Shown here piece after piece: positions 35,912-44,380 of a stretch of 64,000 nucleotides of DNA. The stretch lies in NCBI RefSeq assembly GCF_002246015.1, contig NZ_NOLJ01000007.1, forward strand, positions 1 through 64,000, read 5' to 3'. This DNA comes from Nostoc sp. 'Peltigera membranacea cyanobiont' 210A. Its GTDB lineage: Bacteria > Cyanobacteriota > Cyanobacteriia > Cyanobacteriales > Nostocaceae. Position 1 is the first letter of the stretch. Each line of letters starts with the position of its first letter. The position numbers and the translations under genes are program-made. Under the pieces are notes generated by a model, which saw only the letters and a program-made list of their open reading frames with translations, was not told where the DNA came from and did not search any database.

Positions 35912-36168
35912 ATTTCAATTCCTGCCTTAATTAAAAATTCTCTAATAGATTTGACTGCTCCTTTATCTGTCTCATTTTGAGGATGCGGTTCGTGAAAAAC
36001 AGCTTTCACATCATTTAATTTCACACGAACCCGTGAACCTCTACCTTGAGTAATATCAGCACCTAAAGCTATCAATAAACTTTCAATATCTTTCCAAAGA
36101 ATATTAGATGGTACAGGAGTTGTAAAAATTAACTCTAAAATCTGACGTTGTTTGTTATTGAGATCCAT
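35908..36168 (-). CDS. hicA: HicA-type mRNA interferase toxin
   Basis: An 86-residue toxin with the HicA dsRBD-like fold: IESLLIALGADITQGRGSRV and GAVKSIREFLIKAGIEI. The usual active-site His in the GSH turn is Arg here (GRGSR), with FHEPHP histidines a little downstream, as in the common HicA variant of this length. It is first in the hicAB operon; a perfect palindrome lies 53 bases upstream. Confidence 0.85.
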   Translation of the reverse strand: MDLNNKQRQILELIFTTPVPSNILWKDIESLLIALGADITQGRGSRVRVKLNDVKAVFHEPHPQNETDKGAVKSIREFLIKAGIEI

Positions 36169-36220
36169 TTAATCAATACAGTTACAGCCATATTACAGTT
36201 AAGTGGAGTATAACCATCAA

Positions 36221-36251
36221 TTCCACGATATCATAATATGATATCGTGGAA
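36221..36251. promoter_or_regulatory. Perfect 14-bp inverted repeat, probable HicB operator
   Basis: TTCCACGATATCAT (36221-36234) and ATGATATCGTGGAA (36238-36251) face each other across AAT. The site is 53-83 bases upstream of hicA, where ribbon-helix-helix antitoxins bind. Confidence 0.6.
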
Positions 36252-36296
36252 AATATAGAAGCGTAGCTGGGGTACACTACACCTTCAAAATTTTCC

Positions 36297-36480
36297 AAAG
36301 TGCGTTAGTGTTCGCGGAGCGTCTCGTAGAGAAGCTCACGGTAGGTATCGCCTTACAGAAAACCTCAAAAATAATGCGATCGCTATTGTGGAAGAGTGAG
36401 TGCGTTAGCGTAGCTCACCGTAGGTATCGCCTTACAGAAAACCTCAAAAATAAAGCGTAGACGCGTAGCAGCTTGTCGTT
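36297..36480. repeat. HIP1-repeat units with inserted palindromes
   Basis: Two units of CTTACAGAAAACCTCAAAAA separated by GGAAGAGTGAGTGCG. At 36302-36351 the HIP1 site is split after GCG by a 42-base palindromic insert; at 36401-36429 by a 21-base insert; and near 36456-36489 by a 27-base insert. All resume with ATCGC. Confidence 0.8.
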
Positions 36481-36503
36481 AGACATCGCCCGTAATTATA
36501 GTG

Positions 36504-36800
36504 TTAAGTTCGCGTCTGCCACGATTTTGGATCTCTGCGACCATGAAAAATTGCCGTCACTATTACTCGACTCGACACAATCCGATAGTACACAGCATAG
36601 GGAAATCGTCGCACTACTGCGCGTCGAATATCAGCGTAGACAATTACATAGGATTCTGGCATCTGAGAAATTCGATTCACTGTTTCGTCTACACAGTCTA
36701 AAAACTCGTCACCCAGACCGGGTTTCTGGCTCTCGTACCAACTGTGTGCATCATTAAGTTCTTCTCGAACCTCTGGGCGAAACACCAGGACATAATTCAT
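36504..36800 (-). CDS. RelE/ParE-family toxin
   Basis: A 98-residue toxin: MNYVLVFRPEVREELNDAHS, WYESQKPGLGDEFLDCVDET and the C-terminal beta strands VRRFPYAVYYRIVSSRVIVT, AIFHGRRDPKSWQ. The YYRI...IFHGRRDP pattern is the ParE-type active end. It overlaps the antitoxin stop by four bases. Confidence 0.9.
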   Translation of the reverse strand: MNYVLVFRPEVREELNDAHSWYESQKPGLGDEFLDCVDETVNRISQMPESYVIVYADIRRAVVRRFPYAVYYRIVSSRVIVTAIFHGRRDPKSWQTRT

Positions 36801-37021
36801 TGTTGCCTCTTAATTGATGCTTTGATTTCCTCCCAAGTCAGCACATTATCTGGATTTGAATCATAGTCAGAAGTTCGACGATCAAGCTCTCGCTTTTGTG
36901 AATCGGTTAAATCAGGGTAAACTTGCTCCGCAGCGATAGTATCCCAAATTGCCTGTACAATACGGATTCTATCTTCAACACTAAGAGTTGCGATTTCGTT
37001 CAAAGTAGCTGTGATATCCAT
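36797..37021 (-). CDS. Addiction-module antitoxin (putative addiction module component family)
   Basis: A 74-residue protein with ATLSVEDRIRIVQAIWDTIA and LTDSQKRELDRRTSDYDSNP then LTWEEIKASIKRQ, matching the short helical antitoxins (TIGR02574-like) that precede ParE/RelE toxins. It is first in the operon. A 14-bp direct repeat lies 32 bases upstream. Confidence 0.9.
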   Translation of the reverse strand: MDITATLNEIATLSVEDRIRIVQAIWDTIAAEQVYPDLTDSQKRELDRRTSDYDSNPDNVLTWEEIKASIKRQQ

Positions 37022-37052
37022 ATTGATTAATTTGGAGGAAAAGTAAGCGACT

Positions 37053-37080
37053 GATATATCTCAAATGATATATCTCAAAT
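37053..37080. promoter_or_regulatory. 14-bp direct repeat upstream of the ParE-type module
   Basis: GATATATCTCAAAT occurs twice head to tail (37053-37066 and 37067-37080). It lies 32-59 bases upstream of the antitoxin start and could be a promoter or autoregulatory site. Confidence 0.45.
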
Positions 37081-37235
37081 ATAACGGAGAAGATTTTCTC
37101 CATCAAATTGAACGCTGCAATTGACAATCTGACACTCTCAAAGCTTCACAACAAATCTGTGAGCGAGATCCCCTGTAAAAGGTTAAAGTTATGTCTACGA
37201 AGGGTTACGCCTAAGAACTTCGCACATTCCCAAAA

Positions 37236-37520
37236 GCGATCGCCTTTCAGAAAATCTCAAACACAAAGCGATCGCCTGTTGTGGAAGAGTAAGCGATCGC
37301 TTTGCAGAAAATCTCAAACACAAAGCGATCGCTGTTGTAGAATAGTGAGCGATCGCTTTGCAGAAAACCTCAAAAATAAAGTGATCGCCTGTTGTAGAAG
37401 AGAAGTGCGATCGCCTTGTAGAAAACTTCAAAAACAAAGCGATTGCCTGTTGTGAAAGAGAGGTGCGATCGCCTTACAGAAAACCTCAAAAACTAAGCGA
37501 TCGCTGTTATGGAAGAGTTA
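37236..37520. repeat. 57-bp HIP1-containing tandem array, five units
   Basis: Five consecutive units of about 57 bases: HIP1, then CTTTCAGAAAATCTCAAACA-type spacer, a second HIP1-like octamer, then CTGTTGTGGAAGAG. Units differ by scattered substitutions, and one octamer has become GTGATCGC and another GCGATTGC. The unit is a multiple of three, which creates open frames on both strands that I do not consider genes. The rest of the gap to 37022 has no gene. Confidence 0.9.
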
Positions 37521-37538
37521 GTGCCTTGGCGATCTTTT

Positions 37539-39650
37539 TTACATAGAATCTCTAGCTGTTGCAAGTTTCCTTGCATACTCATATTCTCTGTAAAAATCTA
37601 AGGAACTTGTAGTGATGCTACGAGTTCTCCAAAGCTCACGCTTTAAATCATCACTAGAATTTACATTATCGAGGAGTATAAGTAGTTGGGGTACGCTTAA
37701 GAACCAACAGTTATAGAAAGGATTTTTTGCTCTTATTGGATCTATTTGAATAAGTTCATTAAACTGAAGTTTAAACTCATCGAGCTTATCATTCAATTTT
37801 TTAACTTTGTTTACATCATCACTTGCCTCAACTTTTCCTAACAACATATTTTCTAGAAACTGGAATAAAATAGTTCTATCTTGGAAGCTTCCAAAATCGA
37901 GAAGTGTAACTGAAACTCGTGCGATATCTCTATTATTTAGATCGCAAATAGAATCGTTTTCCAGAGAAATAGAGCCATTTTTTCTTATAGAAATCTCATG
38001 TTTATTTATTTGAATCTGTGATGTAAGTAAAGAGTCAGACAAATCAAACAATAGATTCAAATCACTACCACATCTGGATCTTCTTGTAAGTGGTTTTGCC
38101 TTTACCTCAAAGAAAATTAAGGTGTCGGATGTTTCTACTACGATATCGATTTCATCAACTTTACCTTTTTTAGTTACACCGTACTTGTACTTGCCACAAT
38201 TAAACTTAATTCCTCGTCTTGAAAACTCGCCTTTAATAAAATCTTCTATCTTATCACCTAGTTTATCGTTAATTTTTGAGTCCACTTTTGCTCGAAGTTC
38301 GGATACAATAGCTTCATAGAAAGCAGGTGAACAAATTGAATAGCTAGTTAATAAATACTCATCTTTACTCAGTCGAATTAAAGGTTTATGCTGAAAATAA
38401 TTTTCAGGAGGTATCTCGCTTAGATCCTGTGGTATATGGAAATTTGAATTAACAGAACTTACTCCATGAGAATAAACAGTCAGTATTTTATCAATTTCAT
38501 CTTTCCCTATGTTTAATTTTAGATTATATATTTGTCTAGCGTGAAAAGTTACTGGATATAGTTTACCCTCGGCTAGTTTAAGGATTCTCTCTGCTATTAT
38601 TGCTGCTTGCTCAGGAGTCCATCCTAAATTCTGTTGGATAGTTTCAGAAAACCCAGAAAATAGTCCTTGGATCATTTTAGACACATCCGAGGGACGCAGT
38701 TGAATGAAACAAAATAAGTTATCGTATACTGCTAGTTCTTGTAAGAAACGAAGTATTGTGTCAGTACTGTGGAACAATAAAGCAAATTGATTTTGTGCTT
38801 GTACATCTAGAATAGATGTTAACGCAATAGAGATTTTTAGTATTCTTTTCCAAATTTTATTAGGACTTTCAACAGCTACCAGTATCTGTTTTCGTGGATA
38901 CTTAACACACAGATTCAGCAGATATGCAACAGGAATTGATGGAAAATCAACTTGTATTAGACTATTAAAGGTTCTACCTAGATGATATCTCCCTTGATTC
39001 TTGTTATAACAAGGCTTTATTAGTTCAAATAATTTTTTCAAAGCCTCAATTCCGCCTAACAATCTAATATCAGCTTCTATACGGTTAGCTACATTCCTTG
39101 CTTGAGATTCATCTATTAGAACTCTTCCATCTTCAATATGAACCTCGCAACCTTCACTCTGCAAAATCTTTGCAGAGTTGCTTACTACAAATTGTCTTCT
39201 ATACCTTCTCTCTAAGTCCTGTAAATTATACTCAAGCTTTTGTGGCCTAATAACTGTTAAATCCCAGGCTGATTGTAGTGCAATACGCCATTTATCCTCA
39301 TACTCAAGACTCACTAACTGGGAAATTGACTGATTTAATGTATCATCCCTGCTCCTGATACCATCAATAACAATTTCTATAATTCCGAGGTAGGGTTGCA
39401 ATTTTTCTGATTTGATAAAGTGAGTTAAAAGTAGTTGATCCTTAAGAATAAAAAGCTGCACCCTGTACAACTGATTACCTATAAGATTATCTTGAATATT
39501 CTCATATAAATGCTTCTGAACCTGATAAAGCGTCAGGCTATTTTCATACTTAATTCCGTAGTGTTCATACAAACTTGTCAAGTCTTCTAGCAAACTTAAG
39601 TCAAGGCTTGGCTTTGTAGAATTTACTAATTGTTTAAAAAGTATGTCCAT
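37539..39650 (-). CDS. Large protein with PD-(D/E)XK nuclease motif, otherwise unrecognised
   Basis: A 703-residue protein. Near residues 497-520 it shows KKGKVDEIDIVVETSDTLIF then FEVKAKPLTRRSR, the Asp...Glu-x-Lys pattern of the PD-(D/E)XK nuclease superfamily. A helical, Leu-rich N-terminal part of about 450 residues (for example LRFLQELAVYDNLFCFIQLR) has no family I recognise; the C-terminus (about 560-703) has LARVSVTLLDFGSFQDRT-like strands and NPFYNCWFLSVPQLLILLDN. It has no signal peptide or membrane helix. It stands alone between repeats and the chlH terminator inside the accessory segment. Its base composition is more AT-rich than chlH next door. A defence or nucleic-acid-processing role is inference. 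Confidence 0.7.
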   Translation of the reverse strand: MDILFKQLVNSTKPSLDLSLLEDLTSLYEHYGIKYENSLTLYQVQKHLYENIQDNLIGNQLYRVQLFILKDQLLLTHFIKSEKLQPYLGIIEIVIDGIRSRDDTLNQSISQLVSLEYEDKWRIALQSAWDLTVIRPQKLEYNLQDLERRYRRQFVVSNSAKILQSEGCEVHIEDGRVLIDESQARNVANRIEADIRLLGGIEALKKLFELIKPCYNKNQGRYHLGRTFNSLIQVDFPSIPVAYLLNLCVKYPRKQILVAVESPNKIWKRILKISIALTSILDVQAQNQFALLFHSTDTILRFLQELAVYDNLFCFIQLRPSDVSKMIQGLFSGFSETIQQNLGWTPEQAAIIAERILKLAEGKLYPVTFHARQIYNLKLNIGKDEIDKILTVYSHGVSSVNSNFHIPQDLSEIPPENYFQHKPLIRLSKDEYLLTSYSICSPAFYEAIVSELRAKVDSKINDKLGDKIEDFIKGEFSRRGIKFNCGKYKYGVTKKGKVDEIDIVVETSDTLIFFEVKAKPLTRRSRCGSDLNLLFDLSDSLLTSQIQINKHEISIRKNGSISLENDSICDLNNRDIARVSVTLLDFGSFQDRTILFQFLENMLLGKVEASDDVNKVKKLNDKLDEFKLQFNELIQIDPIRAKNPFYNCWFLSVPQLLILLDNVNSSDDLKRELWRTRSITTSSLDFYREYEYARKLATARDSM

Positions 39651-39987
39651 ATTAATTTTTATTATAAAAATAAATCTGATCGCTACTTAAATCTACAGAA
39701 TATTAAGATACACTATCTTACGGATAACTTTAAAACTTTTATTAGATTCGGCGCTATATCTTTTTTTATAATCAACGACACCCTAAAAACTAGGTAAACA
39801 GTTCGCCAATAGCTTCCCCTAACCTGTATTCTTTTTCTACATCCACTGAAAAATCAGATAAATGAAAAAGGCACGGTATCACCGTGCCTTCTAGCTCATT
39901 GTTTAATAGACATCTCCGAAAAAGAATCTAAAACCCTTATCCTGTCTATGTGAAAACCTAATTTCTGGAGATGTCTAATGTATAAAC
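39651..39987. other. Intergenic region between the nuclease-like gene and chlH
   Basis: AT-rich promoter region for the minus-strand nuclease-like gene, then the chlH terminator (39868-39890). No gene is seen. Confidence 0.6.
39864..39890 (-). terminator. chlH terminator
   Basis: On the minus strand AAGGCACGGT pairs with ACCGTGCCTT across a 3-base loop and is followed by TTTTTC. It is about 98 bases past the chlH stop. Confidence 0.8.
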
Positions 39988-42900
39988 CTAGTCTATCCCT
40001 TCAATCCGGTCTTCAACCTCTTGGTACAACTCGCGCAGACGATCTAAATTGTCCTCACTAGTCTCCCAATAACCGCGTCCATTCATCTCCAACAAAGTTG
40101 ATACAATCTTGCGGAAAGAATGCGGATTAAGGTTCAGCAACCGTTTCTGCATTTCTTCATCTTTAATGAAGGTTTCGTTAGTATCCTCATAAATCCAGTT
40201 ATCCACAGCGCCGGCTGTTGCACTCCAACCTGTTGTATTCACCAACCGCTTGGAGAGTTCGCGCACACCTTCGTAACCGTGAGACAGCATCCCCTCGTAC
40301 CATTTGGGATTTAACAATTTGGTACGCGCATCTAAGCGCACGGTTTCTGATAATGTCCGCACTTGGGCGTTAGCTGTGGTTGTATCTGCAATATAAGATG
40401 CTGGTTTTTTACCATCACCCCGCAGACTTGCTACAAGCTTAGTGGGATCGGAATCAAAGTAGTGAGAAACGTCTGTTAAGCTAATCTCGGAAGAATCCAA
40501 ATTTTGGAAAGTTGCATCAGCAGTTTTCAATGTACTTTCAAAAATCTGCCGCGATTCATCCATAATTCCGGGGTTATCGGAATTGAAGGAGAAGGATTTC
40601 CGGTTGAGATACATTTCCTGCAACTCGGCTTCGCTATCCCAAGTGCTGTTTTCTACCGCCAAGTTGATATTTGACGAGTAGGAACCAGAAGCGTTGGAGA
40701 AAACGCGCGTCGCTGCTTGACGCAGATTAATCCCCATGTCCTCAGCTTGCTGCAAAGCGTGTTTGCGAACAAAGTTCATTTCTAAAGGTTCATCTGCCTC
40801 GGCTGCCATCTTCACGCCTTGGTCTAGCAGGTTCATTTGGTTGATGAACAAGTCGCGGAATACACCAGAACAGTTGATTACTACATCAATTCTGGGGCGT
40901 CCCAACTCTTCTAGAGATATCAATTCCAACTTGTTCACCCGTCCCAAGGCATCGGGAACTGGACGCACGCCCACCATCCACATAATTTGCGCTAGGGATT
41001 CACCGTAAGTTTTGATGTTATCGGTTCCCCAAAGGACACAGGCGATGGTTTCTGGCCATTTACCTTCGTTTTCTGACTTATTGCGGATCAAAAGCCTGTC
41101 TACGACAATTTTGGCTGATTGGATTGCTGCTGTTGTTGGGATGGATTGGGGGTCGAGTGCATGGATATTCTTGCCGGTGGGCAATACATCCGGGTTGCGG
41201 ATGGGATCGCCACCAGGGCCAGGTAGGATGTACTCGCCTTCTAAGCCTCTGAGTAATGCCCCTAGTTCGTTGTCGGCACAAACTTGTTGCAGGCAGAATT
41301 CCAAATACTCAAGTAGGGGTTTTAGGGCTGCGGTGTCAACTTTGGGATAACCTGCTTTATGCAATGCTTCTACCCAAGGTTCCTTTTTACCCATGTTGAA
41401 GAAATTCAACCGGGAAACCAGAGAAACTCGTCCTTCCGCGTCGATTTGCTCTTGGACAAGGGCGGTAACTGCTGCACGGGTTGCCAAAGTGATATCTTGC
41501 AATAACTGGACATCTTCTAAAATGCCTCTGTCGCTATTTTGGTAAATATCGTCAATGTTACGCCCAATGCTGTTAGCGATAATTCCGGGTAAGCCTTGAA
41601 GTCCTTCTTCTTGACGATCTAGACTAGCAATATTGACGAGAGTTGCGATCGCTTCTTCTGCACTTGGCGGTTTACCAATGACGTGCAAACCACAAGGCAA
41701 CAACCGCGACTCAATTTCCATCAACTTGCGGTAGACGTTGCCAACAATATTATCCCGCTCATCGGTACTCATGTCTCTGGCATCGGTTTCTGGCAGGTTA
41801 ATATCCTTATCCAGATTCACGATCCGGCATTTATCCATGATGCTGTTGACAATGGAAACACCGCGTCCACTATCTTTCAAGGTTTGGTAGGAAGCAATTA
41901 ACTCGCTGAGTTCCTTCAAACCTTTATACAAACCAGCATTTTCTGCCGGCGGTGTCAAGTAGGAAATTGTTTCGGCATAACTCCGACGTTTGGCAATTGT
42001 CGCTTCACTCGGATTATTAGCTGCGTAGTAATACAAGTTGGGAATTGAGCCAATCAAGTTATCTGGATAACAGTCACCAGACATCCCCATCTGTTTACCT
42101 GGCATGAATTCCAAGGAACCGTGTGTACCAAAGTGCAGTACAGCATCAGCTTTCCAAACTTGCTCTAGGTAAGTGTAGTAGGCAGCAAAACCGTGGTGAG
42201 GACTCGCTGAACGGGAGAACAACAACCGCATCGGATCGCCTTCATAACCAAATGTAGGTTGCACACCGATGAAGACATTACCGAATTGCTTACCATAAAT
42301 TAGCAAGTTTTGCCCATCACTGTTGAGATGTCCCGGAGGTGGGCCCCAGTTTTCCTCTAAGCGGTGAGAGTAGGGTGTCAGCGCCTCATACTCAGGAACC
42401 GACATTTTGTAAGCAACGTTCAGTTCTGGGCTGTTGTACTGCGCTTGAGCGTCATGGATGACTTCTTGCATCAACGCTTCGGCGGATTCTGGCAATTCTG
42501 GTAAGTCGTAGCCGTTATTTTTGAGGGCTTTCATCACCTCGTAGATGGAGCCGAATACATCCAAGTAAGCGGCGGTTCCCACGTTGCCTTTATCTGGCGG
42601 GAAGCTGAAAACGGTGATGGCGACTTTTTTATCCAGCTTCGGCTTGCGGCGGAGGTTAGCCCATTTTAAGGCGCGTTCGGCTACAGCTTCAACCCGATCG
42701 CGGAGTGCGATCGCTTTCCCTGTAGTTCCATCTCTACCCGATAAGATAATCGGCTCAATTGCTCCATCCAATTCAGGAATTGCAATTTGCAAAGCTACTT
42801 GAATTGGATGTAACCCTAAATCGCTATCCATCCACTCTTCTGTGGTTTGGAATACTAAGGGTAACGCCACCATGTAAGGACGGTTTAAGCGTTTGAGTGA

Positions 42901-43974
42901 CTCAATTGCCTTGGGATGATCTTGTCTGGCTGGCCCACCCACTAAAGCAAAACCAGTCAGTGATATCACTGCATCTACCAACTGTATGTTGGTATTTGGT
43001 TCGTAGAAGTAAGCCTCAACAGGCTTGGAGAAATCCAAACCACCAGCAAAAACAGGTAGTACCCTTGCGCCTAGTGCTTCTAACTCCTGCACCATTGCTA
43101 CATAATGGGCATCATCCCCTGTAACTAGGTGAGTGCGTTGCAATACTAACCCGACACAAGGAGCTAGGGGATCTTTTAGATCGCTAGAAATATCCTTACG
43201 AGCTGTATACCAATTGAGGTATTCTCTGACATCTTCAAACATACTGGGAGCCAAAGGGTGCCAAATCCCTAAATCGGGATAAACCACCGGCTGTTCGTAT
43301 GTAGAAGGTGCAAAATCTTGTTTCTCTAAACCTTTAAATACGTATTTATCAGCTAGCATCAGCAAGAAGTTTTCCAGATTTTCTGGAGAACCACCTAGCC
43401 AATACTGAAAACTGAGCATGAAATTTCGGGCATCCTGTGCTTTTTCCATTGGTAGGAACTTCAGCACTTGCGGCAGCGTTCGCAAAAGCTTCAGCATCCC
43501 ATCTTGGAATCCCGCACCGGATTTTTCTTTGCGTTTCCGCATGAATTGGGCGATCGCACTTTTTGACTGACCCAACTGTGCCAAGGAAAAGCTGCCCATT
43601 TTACTTAGGCGCATTACTTCCGGCATGGAGGGAAAGACAACAGAAACGTCCAGATGATCGCGGTGTGGTTCTACTGCTGCTACTACTTTCTGTGCTAAGT
43701 CTTCGATGAAAATGAGGGAAGCGATGAAGATATTCGCACCCTCAATTTCTCGTTTAAACTCCTCGTAGTTCTCTGGGTCGCGGAGTTCCTCAATCAAGTA
43801 CCCGCTGATTTCAATCGCCAAGTTGGGATTGTTCGCGTTAATAGTGCGAACTGCTTGCGACAAAGCACTCTGGTACTGGGACTCAAGCACGACATAGACC
43901 ACCTTGATTAAACTACGTCCGCGTAAGTTATCAGGCGCAATGTGTCTAATGGTGGACTTGACGTGTGTGAACAT
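39988..43974 (-). CDS. chlH: Magnesium chelatase subunit H
   Basis: A 1328-residue porphyrin-binding subunit that, with ChlI and ChlD, inserts Mg into protoporphyrin IX in chlorophyll synthesis. It has the family length and the landmarks VVYVVLESQYQSALSQAV near the N-terminus, the CobN/Mg-chelatase signatures QPTFGYEGDPMRLLFSRSAS, PHHGFAAYYTYLEQVWKADA, VLHFGTHGSLEFMPGKQMGM and LGRVNKLELISLEELGRPRI. It ends EVEDRIEGID. The last 225 bases are duplicated at 33263-33621. ChlI and ChlD are not in this window. Confidence 0.98.
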   Translation of the reverse strand: MFTHVKSTIRHIAPDNLRGRSLIKVVYVVLESQYQSALSQAVRTINANNPNLAIEISGYLIEELRDPENYEEFKREIEGANIFIASLIFIEDLAQKVVAAVEPHRDHLDVSVVFPSMPEVMRLSKMGSFSLAQLGQSKSAIAQFMRKRKEKSGAGFQDGMLKLLRTLPQVLKFLPMEKAQDARNFMLSFQYWLGGSPENLENFLLMLADKYVFKGLEKQDFAPSTYEQPVVYPDLGIWHPLAPSMFEDVREYLNWYTARKDISSDLKDPLAPCVGLVLQRTHLVTGDDAHYVAMVQELEALGARVLPVFAGGLDFSKPVEAYFYEPNTNIQLVDAVISLTGFALVGGPARQDHPKAIESLKRLNRPYMVALPLVFQTTEEWMDSDLGLHPIQVALQIAIPELDGAIEPIILSGRDGTTGKAIALRDRVEAVAERALKWANLRRKPKLDKKVAITVFSFPPDKGNVGTAAYLDVFGSIYEVMKALKNNGYDLPELPESAEALMQEVIHDAQAQYNSPELNVAYKMSVPEYEALTPYSHRLEENWGPPPGHLNSDGQNLLIYGKQFGNVFIGVQPTFGYEGDPMRLLFSRSASPHHGFAAYYTYLEQVWKADAVLHFGTHGSLEFMPGKQMGMSGDCYPDNLIGSIPNLYYYAANNPSEATIAKRRSYAETISYLTPPAENAGLYKGLKELSELIASYQTLKDSGRGVSIVNSIMDKCRIVNLDKDINLPETDARDMSTDERDNIVGNVYRKLMEIESRLLPCGLHVIGKPPSAEEAIATLVNIASLDRQEEGLQGLPGIIANSIGRNIDDIYQNSDRGILEDVQLLQDITLATRAAVTALVQEQIDAEGRVSLVSRLNFFNMGKKEPWVEALHKAGYPKVDTAALKPLLEYLEFCLQQVCADNELGALLRGLEGEYILPGPGGDPIRNPDVLPTGKNIHALDPQSIPTTAAIQSAKIVVDRLLIRNKSENEGKWPETIACVLWGTDNIKTYGESLAQIMWMVGVRPVPDALGRVNKLELISLEELGRPRIDVVINCSGVFRDLFINQMNLLDQGVKMAAEADEPLEMNFVRKHALQQAEDMGINLRQAATRVFSNASGSYSSNINLAVENSTWDSEAELQEMYLNRKSFSFNSDNPGIMDESRQIFESTLKTADATFQNLDSSEISLTDVSHYFDSDPTKLVASLRGDGKKPASYIADTTTANAQVRTLSETVRLDARTKLLNPKWYEGMLSHGYEGVRELSKRLVNTTGWSATAGAVDNWIYEDTNETFIKDEEMQKRLLNLNPHSFRKIVSTLLEMNGRGYWETSEDNLDRLRELYQEVEDRIEGID

Positions 43975-44380
43975 GCTTCTTCGGCTCCTTTGATGCGTGT
44001 TCTCTGAAGGAAGTTCCTAGCGGCATCATCAGCCACAGGTAACTTGTGATCTTTTAGGCAATATCTGTTTTTTATCAGAAAACGCTTGCCCAGTAGGCAT
44101 TTTATCGTCTATCTGACACAATTCGATATAAAAAACGAAATATTTCTTTGTAATTGTTGACTTTATATAAAAGTGTTGGCTCACTAATTTGTAAATTCTT
44201 TGTTACATTTTTAAATAGTTAAATAACGATTAAGCAATCATAGAGCAGTTACAAAACAAAACTTGCCTATGCTGACTAAATATTTTTTAGTCAGCATAGG
44301 CAGCCTTCAATTATGTAATTGCGGATTATACCAAACAAAAAACAACAGAAACTTAGTATCTGCTGAGGAAAAATCAACTT
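43975..44380. other. Intergenic region upstream of chlH
   Basis: About 400 AT-rich bases. The part near 43975-44200 should contain the chlH promoter. 44265-44301 is a strong hairpin. No gene or clear operator is seen. Confidence 0.55.
44265..44301. terminator. 16-bp perfect hairpin
   Basis: GCCTATGCTGACTAAA (44265-44280) pairs perfectly with TTTAGTCAGCATAGGC (44286-44301) across TATTT. On the minus strand it is followed by AAGTTTTGTTTTG, and it lies 80 bases beyond the stop of the membrane-protein gene, so it probably ends that transcript. Confidence 0.65.

Noticed and set aside
37108..37455. Open frames on both strands across the 57-bp array, and a CRISPR-like appearance
   Set aside because: Frames persist because the unit is divisible by three. 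It is not CRISPR: units are contiguous with no unique spacers between constant repeats, and no cas genes are near.
39651..39987. Search for an integrase or attachment core near the chlH ends
   Set aside because: No recombinase frame exists between 33263 and 39988 and no tRNA lies at either boundary, so a classical integrase-driven island cannot be claimed.
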